DNA from: Maribellus maritimus
GTDB taxonomy: Bacteria > Bacteroidota > Bacteroidia > Bacteroidales > Prolixibacteraceae
Direction: 5' to 3'
NCBI RefSeq assembly: GCF_022267315.1
Contig: NZ_JAIKLE010000006.1
Coordinates: 62,001-126,000 of the forward strand
Length of the DNA: 64,000 nucleotides
Numbering within the stretch: the first letter of the stretch is position 1; the number at the start of each line of letters is the position of its first letter. A program made the translations under genes and the position numbers. The notes below the pieces were generated by a model. That model saw nothing but the letters and a program-made list of their open reading frames with translations, was not told the origin of the DNA and did no database searches. This document shows, piece after piece, positions 25,681-35,567 of this stretch.

Positions 25681-28600
25681 TTATTTCAATAAGTTTCTGA
25701 TTTCATTAATTAAATTTTCAAGGTCAATTGGTTTTGACACATAGCCGTCAAACCCAAAATTTATGAATTTTTCTTTGTCTCCTTTCATAGCCTGAGCAGT
25801 AACTGCAATAACAGGGATATCACTAAATTCTTTCTTTTCTCTAACCTGAGATAAAAACCGGTTTCCGCTCATTTGAGGGAGTGACATGTCGACCAATATT
25901 AAATCGGGTCTTTTTTCATATATTAATTTTAGACCTTCCTCTCCGCTTGCTGCGTCCTTCAGCAAATATTTATCGGCCAACAAAGCCTTAATAGTTACAA
26001 GATTATCAATATTGTCTTCTACGATTAAAATTTCTATATTTTTGTCCGTTAACGTTTGTCGATTTTTTTTGTCAAGACCAGACTGATCTTTGACGTCCAG
26101 CAATAACTCTACTTCTGAAACTAAATGATTCAAATTTACATCTCCTTTTCGAATTATTGACTGAATGTTGAATTTCTCTAATTTTTCTGTTTCCTTTTGA
26201 GTTAAATACTTGGCCGTTAAGATTAGTACAGGAATTTCTTTTGTTTTTTTTGAATTTCTTATTTTTTTCAGAAACTCAAATCCATCCATTTCAGGCATCA
26301 TCAAGTCTAGAATAATTCCCCGGGGGCGCAAATTTTCAATTTTTTTTAATGCTTCTAGTCCGTTTTCTGCCACAACAACCGAATATCCTTTCTTCCCGAG
26401 TATATTTTTCATTTGTATAACCGTATCGGGGTTATCTTCTACCATTAGTATTTCAATATTTTCTGTCGCCCCTGTCTCTCTTCTGGTTTTTGAAATACTT
26501 TTATCGCCATCTTCTTTTTGAATTATTTCTTTTGTATCCGATACATTTTCATCCTCCGTTTCTTTTTTCAGCGGAAGAGAAAGCGTGAACTCAGAACCAT
26601 AGCCGAGTTTACTCTTAACAGAAATATTACCACCCAGGATTAACATTGTTTTCTTTGCAATTGCCAGCCCAAGTCCTGTTCCTTCATAACGCCGTGAAAT
26701 CGATCCGTCAACTTGTCGGAATTCATCAAAAATATGCTCCAGCATTTCTTCCGATATTCCTATTCCAGTGTCTTCCACTTTAATTTTTACAAATTCCACA
26801 TCATAACTTGCTGAAATAATTACCTCCCCGTTTTCTGTAAATTTTATCGCATTTCCGATTACGTTGGTAAGTACCTGATGTAACCTGAATTCATCCGTTA
26901 TTACCATAGGCAAATCCTTGGGGACACGGACATCCAGTCTTAAATTCTTTTTTTCTGCAAGCGTTTGCAGATTTTCTGCGGTAGTGTAAAGTAAAGAAGC
27001 TATCGATACATTTTGAGGTATTATATCCATTTTGCCGGCTTCTATTTTCGATAAATCGAGTATATCATTGATAATAGCCAAAAGTCGCCTGCCATTTCTT
27101 TCTATAATTTCAAGGTAGTTGTTTTCCTCTTCGTTCAATTTTATTTTAGCCTGTTCAAGCAAAACTTTTGAAAGCGCCATGATGGAATTTAAAGGTGTGC
27201 GTAATTCGTGACTCATATTGGAAAGAAATTCGCTTTTTAGTTTATTTGCTTCTTCAACCTGCTTACGCTGGATTTCGAGTAAAACATTTTGTTTTTGCAG
27301 CTCGGTTGTTGTACTTTTCAACTCATTTGCCTGGTCTTGAAGTTCTTCAGCCTGATCCTGTAACTCTTCCGTTTGCTCTTCCAGTTGTTGATTGATTACG
27401 GTAAGTTGTTCAGACAAAATGCGGGTTCTTTCACTTGCCAAAAGGTTTGAATAAGAAGTGTTGATTCCGATTTGAGATTGTTCAATAACCTGAAGGCTTT
27501 CATTGTTAAACCTGGAAATACTAACCAAAGATATTATTGCAACTACTATATTATCGTTGACTATAGGGATAGTGATGATTTCGTTAGGGACCAACTCTCC
27601 TGCCAAAGTTTTATGCTTAAAAACAGTCTCCTCCGCAATATTTTTCAGATGATATATTTTTTTAAAAAAGATAGCCTGAGCAATTTCTCCTGCCGGGTTC
27701 TTTACGTCAAATGTTTCCAGCATTTTTTCATTTGCCCCGATTGAAAAGAAAGGTTCATAAACAGACTGGGCTTCGTTTAAAATATAAAACACCCCCATAT
27801 TTGCATCTGAAATCTTCATCATCCGCCTTAACAAATTCACGCTAAATTCCTTCATTTCGTTCTGCTTTAGCATCGTTTCCGAAATTTTATGAATTTGACT
27901 TTGTATTTTTATTCTCGATTCTATTTCATCTGCCATGTTGTTAAATTCCAACTCGAGCATACCAAGTTCGTCTGTTGAATGAATTTCATTACGCTGTGAA
28001 AAGTCCCCCAATCTCATCCTTTGGGCAATGTCGTTCATTTGGACAATAGGAGTAGAAATTGATTTACTAAAACGCAACGTTATTACAATTATAGTGGCAC
28101 CAACTAAAAGTAAAATAAGTATAAAACTGAATGCTGTTCTGTGCAAAGCAACATTTAACTCTTTAGTATCTTGTTTACAGATAAGTCCCCAGCCTGTTCT
28201 TGGAATGTAGGTATATGCTGCCAAAACTTTTACATCTCTGTAATCAGCAGTTTCTATTATTCCTGTCTCTCCTTTTGCTGCCTTTACTGCAGGTTGAGCT
28301 GTAATTTGTAAACGTAAAGGTGCGTTGCCAAACCAACGCAGTTCATTTAAAGCAACTACATCCTGGTTTACAATCAATGTTTCACCTGTTTTTCCCAGGC
28401 CAACACGGTTGAGTAATAGATTATAAAGCGAAATATCCAAATTGATTTGTGCAACGAGCACTCCAATAGCTTCGGAATTGCCTTCAGAAGCATAAACCGG
28501 CATTGAAAAATACATCTCCGGGTTTTGAGTCGCTTTTGAACGTGTAATTTTCGAGATGTATAACTCTCCTGTCTCCAGCGGTTGGGTAAAATATAGTTCT

Positions 28601-29031
28601 GTTGATTTTTCTTTATTTTTAAATTCCTGAGTTGTTGATATTTTAATCTTACCCGAAGTTGAACTTATTATAAATATGTGAGAATAATCTTTGTAGCTAT
28701 TTAAGCTTCGTTTTAGTGATTCTTCCGCAATTACTATTTTTTCAAAATCACTGTCAGACAGTTTCTCTGTATTTAAAATCTTTTCTAAATTTTCAATTTC
28801 ATAGTCATGGGCAATAACTTTCATGTCACCAGTTCTCTCGTCCAGCCATTTATTTACTTGATTGGCTTTTAAATCACGAATTGATACAAGTTTTTCGAAA
28901 GTATTTAGGGTGTTAACTCTTTGTCTTTCTACATAAAAGATAACCATTGATATTAATAACGGAATAAAGGAGGTTATGAGAAACCAAAATACAAGGCGGG
29001 ATCGTATTTTTTTAAATTCGATAAACTTCAT
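25681..29031 (-). CDS. Membrane hybrid histidine kinase, dCache-HAMP-GAF-HK-REC-REC
   Basis: 1116 aa. A transmembrane helix (about 14-33) is followed by a ~260-residue periplasmic dCache-type sensor. A second helix (ILILLLVGATIIVITL, near 305) leads to HAMP and a GAF domain. A heptad coiled coil (ELQDQAEELQDQANEL) precedes HisKA with His near 607 (MSHELRTP). The ATPase shows VEDTGIGIS and YEGTGLGLA. Two receivers end the protein (IILDLMMPEMDG and LILVDMSLPQMSG), each with its Asp. The extracytoplasmic sensor makes this the probable signal entry of the operon; the ligand is unknown. Confidence 0.9.
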   Translation of the reverse strand: MKFIEFKKIRSRLVFWFLITSFIPLLISMVIFYVERQRVNTLNTFEKLVSIRDLKANQVNKWLDERTGDMKVIAHDYEIENLEKILNTEKLSDSDFEKIVIAEESLKRSLNSYKDYSHIFIISSTSGKIKISTTQEFKNKEKSTELYFTQPLETGELYISKITRSKATQNPEMYFSMPVYASEGNSEAIGVLVAQINLDISLYNLLLNRVGLGKTGETLIVNQDVVALNELRWFGNAPLRLQITAQPAVKAAKGETGIIETADYRDVKVLAAYTYIPRTGWGLICKQDTKELNVALHRTAFSFILILLLVGATIIVITLRFSKSISTPIVQMNDIAQRMRLGDFSQRNEIHSTDELGMLELEFNNMADEIESRIKIQSQIHKISETMLKQNEMKEFSVNLLRRMMKISDANMGVFYILNEAQSVYEPFFSIGANEKMLETFDVKNPAGEIAQAIFFKKIYHLKNIAEETVFKHKTLAGELVPNEIITIPIVNDNIVVAIISLVSISRFNNESLQVIEQSQIGINTSYSNLLASERTRILSEQLTVINQQLEEQTEELQDQAEELQDQANELKSTTTELQKQNVLLEIQRKQVEEANKLKSEFLSNMSHELRTPLNSIMALSKVLLEQAKIKLNEEENNYLEIIERNGRRLLAIINDILDLSKIEAGKMDIIPQNVSIASLLYTTAENLQTLAEKKNLRLDVRVPKDLPMVITDEFRLHQVLTNVIGNAIKFTENGEVIISASYDVEFVKIKVEDTGIGISEEMLEHIFDEFRQVDGSISRRYEGTGLGLAIAKKTMLILGGNISVKSKLGYGSEFTLSLPLKKETEDENVSDTKEIIQKEDGDKSISKTRRETGATENIEILMVEDNPDTVIQMKNILGKKGYSVVVAENGLEALKKIENLRPRGIILDLMMPEMDGFEFLKKIRNSKKTKEIPVLILTAKYLTQKETEKLEKFNIQSIIRKGDVNLNHLVSEVELLLDVKDQSGLDKKNRQTLTDKNIEILIVEDNIDNLVTIKALLADKYLLKDAASGEEGLKLIYEKRPDLILVDMSLPQMSGNRFLSQVREKKEFSDIPVIAVTAQAMKGDKEKFINFGFDGYVSKPIDLENLINEIRNLLK

Positions 29032-29083
29032 AATTTAAGCAGGCTTTAAACATCAATTTGGTTAAACATTTATTATTTTCAAT

Positions 29084-30076
29084 TTATAACTTACCTCCAA
29101 GTGCTTTGACTTTATTTTGCAGCTCTTTTATCAACATTTCTCTGCCAACAAAAACTTTTAAAGCTTTATCCAGTTCTCTGTTTTTCTCTTGTAATTTTTT
29201 TGTCCTCTCTTCCACAATCGTTTCAAGATTTTTCCTGTGTAACTCAAGCTCATCTGCATTTTTTTTTCTTTCTGTGATATCAGTAACAAAGGCAAATAAG
29301 TGAATCAGATTGCCACTTTCATCAAATTTGGCTTTAACATATAATTCTACTGGAATAATTCTACCCGATTTGTGGATATATTCTTTTTCATACCTAACCT
29401 GTTTTTTTTCCAGGCATAATTCGCTGAGTATTTCCTCCTCTATATTTCTCCACTTTTGGGGAGTTAGAATAACATTCCAGCTGATCCCCCGAAGTTCTTC
29501 TTCAGAATATCCGGTTAAGTCTTCAAATGCCTTATTAAATAATTCAATACTGCCATTGGGATATCCTAATGCAAAAGCAAGAGGGGAATTGCGTAAAATA
29601 TCAGCCAGAACCTTCTCGCGGGCAATACTTCTTTTTGATTTTTCTTCAGTTTCAATCCTTTTTGTGATATCCTGAAAGACACAATATGTTTGTTTAAAGC
29701 TTCCATCAGGATTATAAGCAATACAACCTTCAAAAGATATGTGGATAAAATGACCTTCTTTATGTTTTAGTTTAAAAATAACATCGTGAACATATCCCCG
29801 TTTTTTGAAGGCAGGGAAATTTTCATTAAAATGTGTTTTCCAATCAGGATGAAGAAAATCACTGAATTTTTTACCAACTACTTCTTCTCTTTGGTAACCC
29901 AATGTTTTCAACCATGTTGGGTTGATATCCAAAAATACACCATCCTCGTCCAATGATTGGTATGACATGGGAGCCTTCTCAAAAAAAGCCTGGTATTTTT
30001 CTAATTCTGAAAATTTGGCTTTTAATACCTTATTTTCTTCCCAAAGCTGCTCCATTGACGTCGCTTCATTTTTCAT
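29084..30076 (-). CDS. PAS-PAS protein without an output domain
   Basis: 330 aa. Short N-terminal coiled coil (1-22), PAS 1 (about 22-145; GVFLDINPTWLKTLGY), PAS 2 (about 160-280; YSEEELRGIS), then a charged coiled coil ending GREMLIKELQNKVKALGG. No kinase, GGDEF or HTH follows. Rather than a truncated gene this looks complete: it has a normal stop and the tail matches the hinge seen after PAS domains in larger sensors. It lies between cheR (28 bp) and the dCache kinase (52 bp). It may act as a sensory partner of the neighbouring kinases (inference). Confidence 0.85.
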   Translation of the reverse strand: MKNEATSMEQLWEENKVLKAKFSELEKYQAFFEKAPMSYQSLDEDGVFLDINPTWLKTLGYQREEVVGKKFSDFLHPDWKTHFNENFPAFKKRGYVHDVIFKLKHKEGHFIHISFEGCIAYNPDGSFKQTYCVFQDITKRIETEEKSKRSIAREKVLADILRNSPLAFALGYPNGSIELFNKAFEDLTGYSEEELRGISWNVILTPQKWRNIEEEILSELCLEKKQVRYEKEYIHKSGRIIPVELYVKAKFDESGNLIHLFAFVTDITERKKNADELELHRKNLETIVEERTKKLQEKNRELDKALKVFVGREMLIKELQNKVKALGGKL

Positions 30077-30104
30077 ATAAAATATGATTTACAAACACCT
30101 TTAA

Positions 30105-30938
30105 CTAGTCGCTCTTTACATAGATTTTACAGTAATTATTTTCACGCCTAAAACTGTATTTATAGTCTTTAATTATGGTTTCTGCCTCTCCCAAAATTAA
30201 GTAACCATTTTGATTTAATGAATTATACAACCTATCAAATATAAGCTTCTGTATTTCAATGTCATAATATATTAGGACATTTCTGCAAAAAACAATGTCA
30301 AACCCGCCGTAAATACTTTCGCTGGGGAAACGACTATGTTTATTTACCAAGTCGAAGAAAGAAAACCTGACCATCTTTTTTATCTCATCGCTCAAAATAA
30401 AATTATCATCTTCTGCAACAAAATATTTATTTAAAATGCCATATTTTATGTTTCTTAGGCTTGAAGCTTTGTAAATTCCTTTTCTTCCTTTATTCAAAGA
30501 TTTTTCATCAAAATCGGTTGCAAATAAATTAATTTGAAAGTTGTTTTCTTTTCTGTCTAAAAATTCTTTGCAAATGATGGCAACAGAATAAGGCTCATCT
30601 CCATTTGCACAACCAGCTGACCAAATTCTGATGTTGTTTTCATTTTGTATCTTTTTTTTGTTCAGAATTTCTGGTATTATTTTTTTTCTGAGAAGCTCAA
30701 ATGTTAGTGCATTTCGAAAAAAATGACTTACGTTAAGCGCTAAAACATCAAACAGGTTATTGAGCTCGGCAGGACTATTACGCAGGTATTCATAATATTC
30801 ATTAAAGTTTTCGGTGTTTGTATAATAAAATCTTTTCTGAATTCTACGCTCCAGAATTTGTAACCTGTAACCGGAAAAATCGATTCCTTTCGTTGATTTC
30901 AAAAAATAAACAATTTCGTATATCTTTTGCTTATCCAT
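30105..30938 (-). CDS. cheR: CheR-type methyltransferase
   Basis: 277 aa. N-terminal helical CheR domain (1-75) with RIQKRF, and ALNVSHFFRN at 67-76. The SAM-binding Rossmann domain has WSAGCANGDEPYS (106-118), FATDFDEKSL and VFCRNVLIYYD. CheR classically methylates glutamates of chemoreceptors. No chemoreceptor, CheB, CheA or CheW lies in the window, and the gene heads a PAS/histidine-kinase operon. A target in the neighbouring sensors is thus possible, as is a genome-wide partner elsewhere. It lacks the C-terminal VTYRP-binding or TPR additions of some CheR proteins. Confidence 0.88.
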   Translation of the reverse strand: MDKQKIYEIVYFLKSTKGIDFSGYRLQILERRIQKRFYYTNTENFNEYYEYLRNSPAELNNLFDVLALNVSHFFRNALTFELLRKKIIPEILNKKKIQNENNIRIWSAGCANGDEPYSVAIICKEFLDRKENNFQINLFATDFDEKSLNKGRKGIYKASSLRNIKYGILNKYFVAEDDNFILSDEIKKMVRFSFFDLVNKHSRFPSESIYGGFDIVFCRNVLIYYDIEIQKLIFDRLYNSLNQNGYLILGEAETIIKDYKYSFRRENNYCKIYVKSD

Positions 30939-31148
30939 TAGTTAAGTTTAGCTTAGCTTTTATCTTGTTCTCAAGATATTAGAAATTATTTAATTCCGAC
31001 AGCTTTACAGCAAAGATTTTTTTGAGGTAACTACCATCGCCTCCACTATTTTGCTTCCACGTAAAATCTGAAGAAAAAGAATAACTATCTTAAAGTAATA
31101 GGTTACAACAACCTGGCTTGAGTAAAAGTAATGTAAAAAAATCCCGGA

Positions 31149-33617
31149 TTATTTTTTTAAAATCTTTTGTATCAGTCTATTTGAATGATGATTGTTTATG
31201 TTGACTAAATAAAATCCCTTCTCTAACCCCGATAAATCTATTTCTTTTGTATCCAGAAAACTCTGTTTTTCCCAAATCTCGGTATAAATTACTTTTCCGG
31301 TCAAATCTAAAATTCTAATTTCTATATTTCCCGGTGCACCGTATTCTGTACTTCCATAATCAATATTTATCGAATTTGAAAAAGGATTGGGAAAAACAGC
31401 AATATTCCCATTCTTAGCCAGCTTATCCGAACTCGTATATGTTTGCTGAATTTCAAGATTGTCGATAGCCCAACCCCAGCCATTGACTGCTTTATCGGAG
31501 GAAAGTCTGAACCTGAAAACTACAACATCTTCTTCTTTAAATGTTGACTCTTCAATAATGTTAATTTTGTGTTGGCGGTACATTTCTTTCATCCGCGAAC
31601 TAACTAATGTGCTATCGGTAGCAGAATATCCCAAAAAAAAGGAGTTCCATTCTTCGAAAATATTAGAATCATAACCTTTGGTAATCGGCAGCCAGGTTTT
31701 TCCGTAGTCTTTACTTCCTTCAATAATAACATAATCCCAAAAATATTTGTCAGTGTAACTTGCCCCGACTTCCGCCGGCTCCACGAGTACAATTTCGTCA
31801 AATTGCATTAAACCACCCTTTTTCAAAATAACAGGATACTTTAAAACCGCATAATGATTATAGTATTCACTTTCAATATCGGAGGTATGATAAGGGTTTT
31901 CTGTGTGTAAATTTCCGTTATTAAATCCAGTTGGTTTTGAGATAAAGAAATCAGATAATACAAAATCGTTTGTTGCTGCATCAAAATTGTTTTGATAGGA
32001 TTCCACTTCGTTAAGCGCCTCAAAAATTTCGACTCTGTAAAAACCGTTGACTGGACTAGTGCTATAATTTCCAACCGTCGATTCATCTTTTGCCACAAGC
32101 CTGTATTCTACAAAGCTTGCATCATCAAACTCATCAAACACTGATATTTCTGCTGAAAAATAATCTTTTTCCGGGTGGATAGAATTTAACGATACCTCTT
32201 TTATTATACCATCTACTTTCAGTTCTGCTTTTACTTCGGCAACCCCTATATTGTCAGTTACCTGGGCAATTAAATCAAAATCAGAATTATTTTTTTCAAT
32301 AAACTTTTTTGGATTATGAAATATTTCCGGAGGATAATAGTCAGGCCCAATACGAAAACTCATTTGTTTTTCCGGTGCAATAGAAGGGAATCTGAAGATC
32401 CTGTTATCTGTTGAATTCACTTCGAAATAATAGTGAATAAATCCCTGGTGAAAATCAAGTGGAAGTTCTCCATAAAAACTGTCGTTAGCAGAATTGTAGG
32501 AAAACCAAATCGTATCAGCAGTTGAAAAATTATCAGTCGAAAAAATAGCCTTGAAACTCGAAACATTTAAGGGCAAGTCAGAAGAAATTCCCACTGATAA
32601 CGGAAATTTTTCACAGGGAATCTCAAAATCCTTTATTTCTTCAAAAGTAAAAGAAACCGACTCCCAACCTATTTCAGACAGCACTTTAATGGTTGTTTCT
32701 CCCGGATGATGGATGGCTTTTCCTTTTTTAGTTTCAAATGACATAAGCTCATTGCGGTTTGTCGATTCTTTAAAATGGTAAATGCTGGAACCATCTACCC
32801 ACTCACCCGGAGAATAAATCCAGTCCAAAGTTTCCTGGCTATCAGAGACTGTATTGGTATGGTTCAACTTCAATTTATTGGAAGTTAATTGCTCGTGCAG
32901 TTCCACCGAAGGACTTTCGAAAAGTGCTTTGTTTGAAATTTGCTGTTCCAGGTCGTTAAAAACATGATAATCGTATATACTTGGCAGATTACTTGTATTA
33001 TTAAAATAACCCATTCCATTTACATCTTTAAAAAAGCCATAAAAACCAAGCCCGTGCGCAATCTCATGCAAAACAGAAGTTACAAAATCGTAACTGGAGG
33101 AAGGAGTATTTCCATCAGTTCCCAAATACCAGGGTACATTTTTATTGAAACTACATATAATATCGGATTTCCCGGGATTAACCTCCTCTGCCAAAAGTTT
33201 TTCCACTAGTGCTACCGGATAATAAACTTCCGGGACAGGTGCTCCTTCAAAAATTCTAAAATTTAATGAAGGTCGACTTTCCGAAACGATGTAATTATCA
33301 AGTGAATCCCAACGGGCTATAATATGAATTGTTACCGGAGAAGAGAGAATGCTCTCCCAGATAGAAACTGCATATAAAAACGCTGTTTTTGCACTTTGTG
33401 GAAAATCAATAAATGTAACGTCAATATCCGACTTTTGCTCTGAAAGAGATTTAAGTTGACTAAATTCAACAGGTGGAGGGATAAAACACTTTTCTACACC
33501 GTCAGAAGCAATGTTTATTGCATTTGCACCGTCAACCCCCTGCATGAACAATTGCTTTTGCCCATTTACACTATTTGCAGAGATAATGCAAATGGCACCA
33601 AAAATCGCCCATTTCAT
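31149..33617 (-). CDS. T9SS-sorted putative zinc metallopeptidase
   Basis: 822 aa. Signal peptide (1-19, ...SANSVNG). HEIAHGLGF at 184-192 is an HExxH zinc site followed by G-x-G-F, as in surface metallopeptidases of this phylum with lectin-like or PA-type neighbours. The middle region (about 340-700) is beta-rich and has Ig-like and jelly-roll character. The last ~75 residues are a type A T9SS sorting domain (VFPNPFSNSINI, LDLTGKVIY, LEKGFYLVNI). This fits export by SprA at 5608-13116. The natural substrate is unknown. Single gene, flanked by intergenic gaps. Confidence 0.85.
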   Translation of the reverse strand: MKWAIFGAICIISANSVNGQKQLFMQGVDGANAINIASDGVEKCFIPPPVEFSQLKSLSEQKSDIDVTFIDFPQSAKTAFLYAVSIWESILSSPVTIHIIARWDSLDNYIVSESRPSLNFRIFEGAPVPEVYYPVALVEKLLAEEVNPGKSDIICSFNKNVPWYLGTDGNTPSSSYDFVTSVLHEIAHGLGFYGFFKDVNGMGYFNNTSNLPSIYDYHVFNDLEQQISNKALFESPSVELHEQLTSNKLKLNHTNTVSDSQETLDWIYSPGEWVDGSSIYHFKESTNRNELMSFETKKGKAIHHPGETTIKVLSEIGWESVSFTFEEIKDFEIPCEKFPLSVGISSDLPLNVSSFKAIFSTDNFSTADTIWFSYNSANDSFYGELPLDFHQGFIHYYFEVNSTDNRIFRFPSIAPEKQMSFRIGPDYYPPEIFHNPKKFIEKNNSDFDLIAQVTDNIGVAEVKAELKVDGIIKEVSLNSIHPEKDYFSAEISVFDEFDDASFVEYRLVAKDESTVGNYSTSPVNGFYRVEIFEALNEVESYQNNFDAATNDFVLSDFFISKPTGFNNGNLHTENPYHTSDIESEYYNHYAVLKYPVILKKGGLMQFDEIVLVEPAEVGASYTDKYFWDYVIIEGSKDYGKTWLPITKGYDSNIFEEWNSFFLGYSATDSTLVSSRMKEMYRQHKINIIEESTFKEEDVVVFRFRLSSDKAVNGWGWAIDNLEIQQTYTSSDKLAKNGNIAVFPNPFSNSINIDYGSTEYGAPGNIEIRILDLTGKVIYTEIWEKQSFLDTKEIDLSGLEKGFYLVNINNHHSNRLIQKILKK

Positions 33618-34044
33618 TTTAATTTAAATTTTGGAAAGTTCGTAAATCAAATCATTCCCTTAAAGGTACTAGTATTCAATAATGTATGAAATATATTCAA
33701 TCTTATATAAATGGTTATAATTGCTGATTTGTTGACTGAAATTTTCTGATCTCACCTTAAATAAAACTGATGATTTCAATTTATTTATTTCAAAAGCAAG
33801 AATACAGATAGTTTAATTTTCAAAATAGATACCCTACTGTATTATGTTAAGTTCGATTAAAAAAGTTAAATCTACCCTTTTAAATTGACGCTCAAAAACC
33901 TATCATTATTTAAAAAGTTTCAGGTTTTTTTATACTTTTATGGTTAATTAGTTCAATACAAATATTACTTTGGATTGAGCTTTAAAGGATGCTTGAATTT
34001 ACATTAGAAAGATAAAATCGAAATAAATCTCTTTAAAATATTCT
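33618..34044. other. Divergent intergenic region
   Basis: 427 bp between the T9SS peptidase gene (minus) and the kinase gene at 34045 (plus). Very AT-rich, no ORF I would support. It should hold both promoters; ATTACTTTGG at 33965-33974 is near, but does not exactly fit, a TAnnTTTG box. Confidence 0.5.
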
Positions 34045-35562
34045 ATGAAGAAGATCTTGGCCATTGATGACAGTGAGATCAATTTAGAATTACTATTTCG
34101 CATTTTTAAATTGCATTATCCGGAATATCAGTTTTTAAAAGCACTTTCGGGGAAACAGGGTATTGATTTGGCAATTAAAGAGCGACCGGAAATTATTTTA
34201 CTTGATATTATTATGCCGGAAATGAATGGGTATGAAGTATGCAAATTTTTAAAAAAAGAGGCTACCACACAAGACATTCCAATAATAATGATCTCTGCTT
34301 TAGGCCAGAATTCAGAGGAAAGAACCAAGGGCTTAAATGTTGGAGCCGACGCTTTTATCTCAAAACCCTTTAGTCAGAGCGAATTAAGAGCGCAGATAAA
34401 TGTAGCCCTGCGAATTAAAAAAGTTGAAGATTTACTGCGGAAACGGAATGAAAGTCTTGAGTTGTTTATTAAAGATCAAACAAATAAGTACCTGCAAAAT
34501 GAAGAGAGATTCCTTCAGATATCTGCTCATGCACTTGAATTTTACTGGGAGGTAGACTCAAAAGGAGTTTTTACATATGTTAGCCCGGCCATTGAAAAAA
34601 TTTTGTTTATAGAGCCCCAGAAAATTATTGGGGAAATGCATTACCTCGATTTTTTTCAGGTAAAAGACTGGAAAACCAAAAAAAGCAAAATCGAACTTAG
34701 TTTTATGGAAAGATCTAGTTTTAATGACTTCGAACTTGAACTGAAGCTGAGCAATAAAGGAAAAATCTGGCTGGCAGTAAGCGGTTTTGCTGTTTTCGAT
34801 AAGAAAAATAATTTTTATGGTTTTCGTGGTGTTTGTTACGATATTACCACAAGGAAAAATGCAGAAATAGCCCTTAATAAAAATGTAAGACAAATTAAAA
34901 ACTACCAAAAGAAATTAAAAAAATTAAACACCGAAATCACGTTGGTAGAGGAAAGGGAGAGACGGCGAATTGCAGAAAATCTTCACGACAGTTTAGGGCA
35001 AACGCTGTCTCTGGCATTTATTAAACTGTCATCAATAGTTGATGAAAATACGTCTCCACATGTAAGTAAAGTAATTGTGGAAACATCAGATTTGCTGGAT
35101 AAGGCAATTTCAGAATCACGAACACTCACTTACGATTTAAGCCCGCCTATTTTGTACGAACTAGGCCTAATTGCCGCTTTTAAATGGAAATTGGAACAAA
35201 TAAGCAAAAATAATGGAATACAAACAGCTTTGCTTGGTGAGAATCAAAATATAAATATAAAAAAGGAGTTCAATATATTTCTGTATCGAATTGTGAGTGA
35301 ACTTCTAACCAACATCATAAAACACGCAAGTGCAAATTTAATTACGCTAAATATTCATAAAGGAAAAAAATATTACTATATTTCTGTTGAAGATGACGGT
35401 ATAGGTTTTAAAAAATCAAGAAACCAAAAAGCTAGCAAAGAAGGAGGATTTGGTTTGTTAAGTATAATTGAACGTTTAGACAGTATTAAAGGACAGTTTA
35501 ACATCGAATCGGAGCCGGGAAAAGGAACGAGAGCGACAGTATTAATCCCACTTGAAGAATAG
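34045..35562 (+). CDS. REC-PAS-histidine kinase, NarX/LytS-like (HisKA_3)
   Basis: 505 aa, cytosolic. N-terminal receiver (Asp54 in LLDIIMPEMNG), a PAS domain (about 155-275), then a HisKA_3-type dimerisation helix with His314 (ENLHDSLGQT) and a HATPase domain (LLTNIIKHA, VEDDGIGF, GGFGLLSIIERL). This kinase class pairs with NarL-type regulators, and one follows 5 bp downstream. The receiver at the N-terminus suggests it takes phosphate from another kinase, perhaps those at 21-29 kb or 36.6 kb, before passing a signal on (inference). Confidence 0.92.
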   Translation: MKKILAIDDSEINLELLFRIFKLHYPEYQFLKALSGKQGIDLAIKERPEIILLDIIMPEMNGYEVCKFLKKEATTQDIPIIMISALGQNSEERTKGLNVGADAFISKPFSQSELRAQINVALRIKKVEDLLRKRNESLELFIKDQTNKYLQNEERFLQISAHALEFYWEVDSKGVFTYVSPAIEKILFIEPQKIIGEMHYLDFFQVKDWKTKKSKIELSFMERSSFNDFELELKLSNKGKIWLAVSGFAVFDKKNNFYGFRGVCYDITTRKNAEIALNKNVRQIKNYQKKLKKLNTEITLVEERERRRIAENLHDSLGQTLSLAFIKLSSIVDENTSPHVSKVIVETSDLLDKAISESRTLTYDLSPPILYELGLIAAFKWKLEQISKNNGIQTALLGENQNINIKKEFNIFLYRIVSELLTNIIKHASANLITLNIHKGKKYYYISVEDDGIGFKKSRNQKASKEGGFGLLSIIERLDSIKGQFNIESEPGKGTRATVLIPLEE

Positions 35563-35567
35563 AAATT

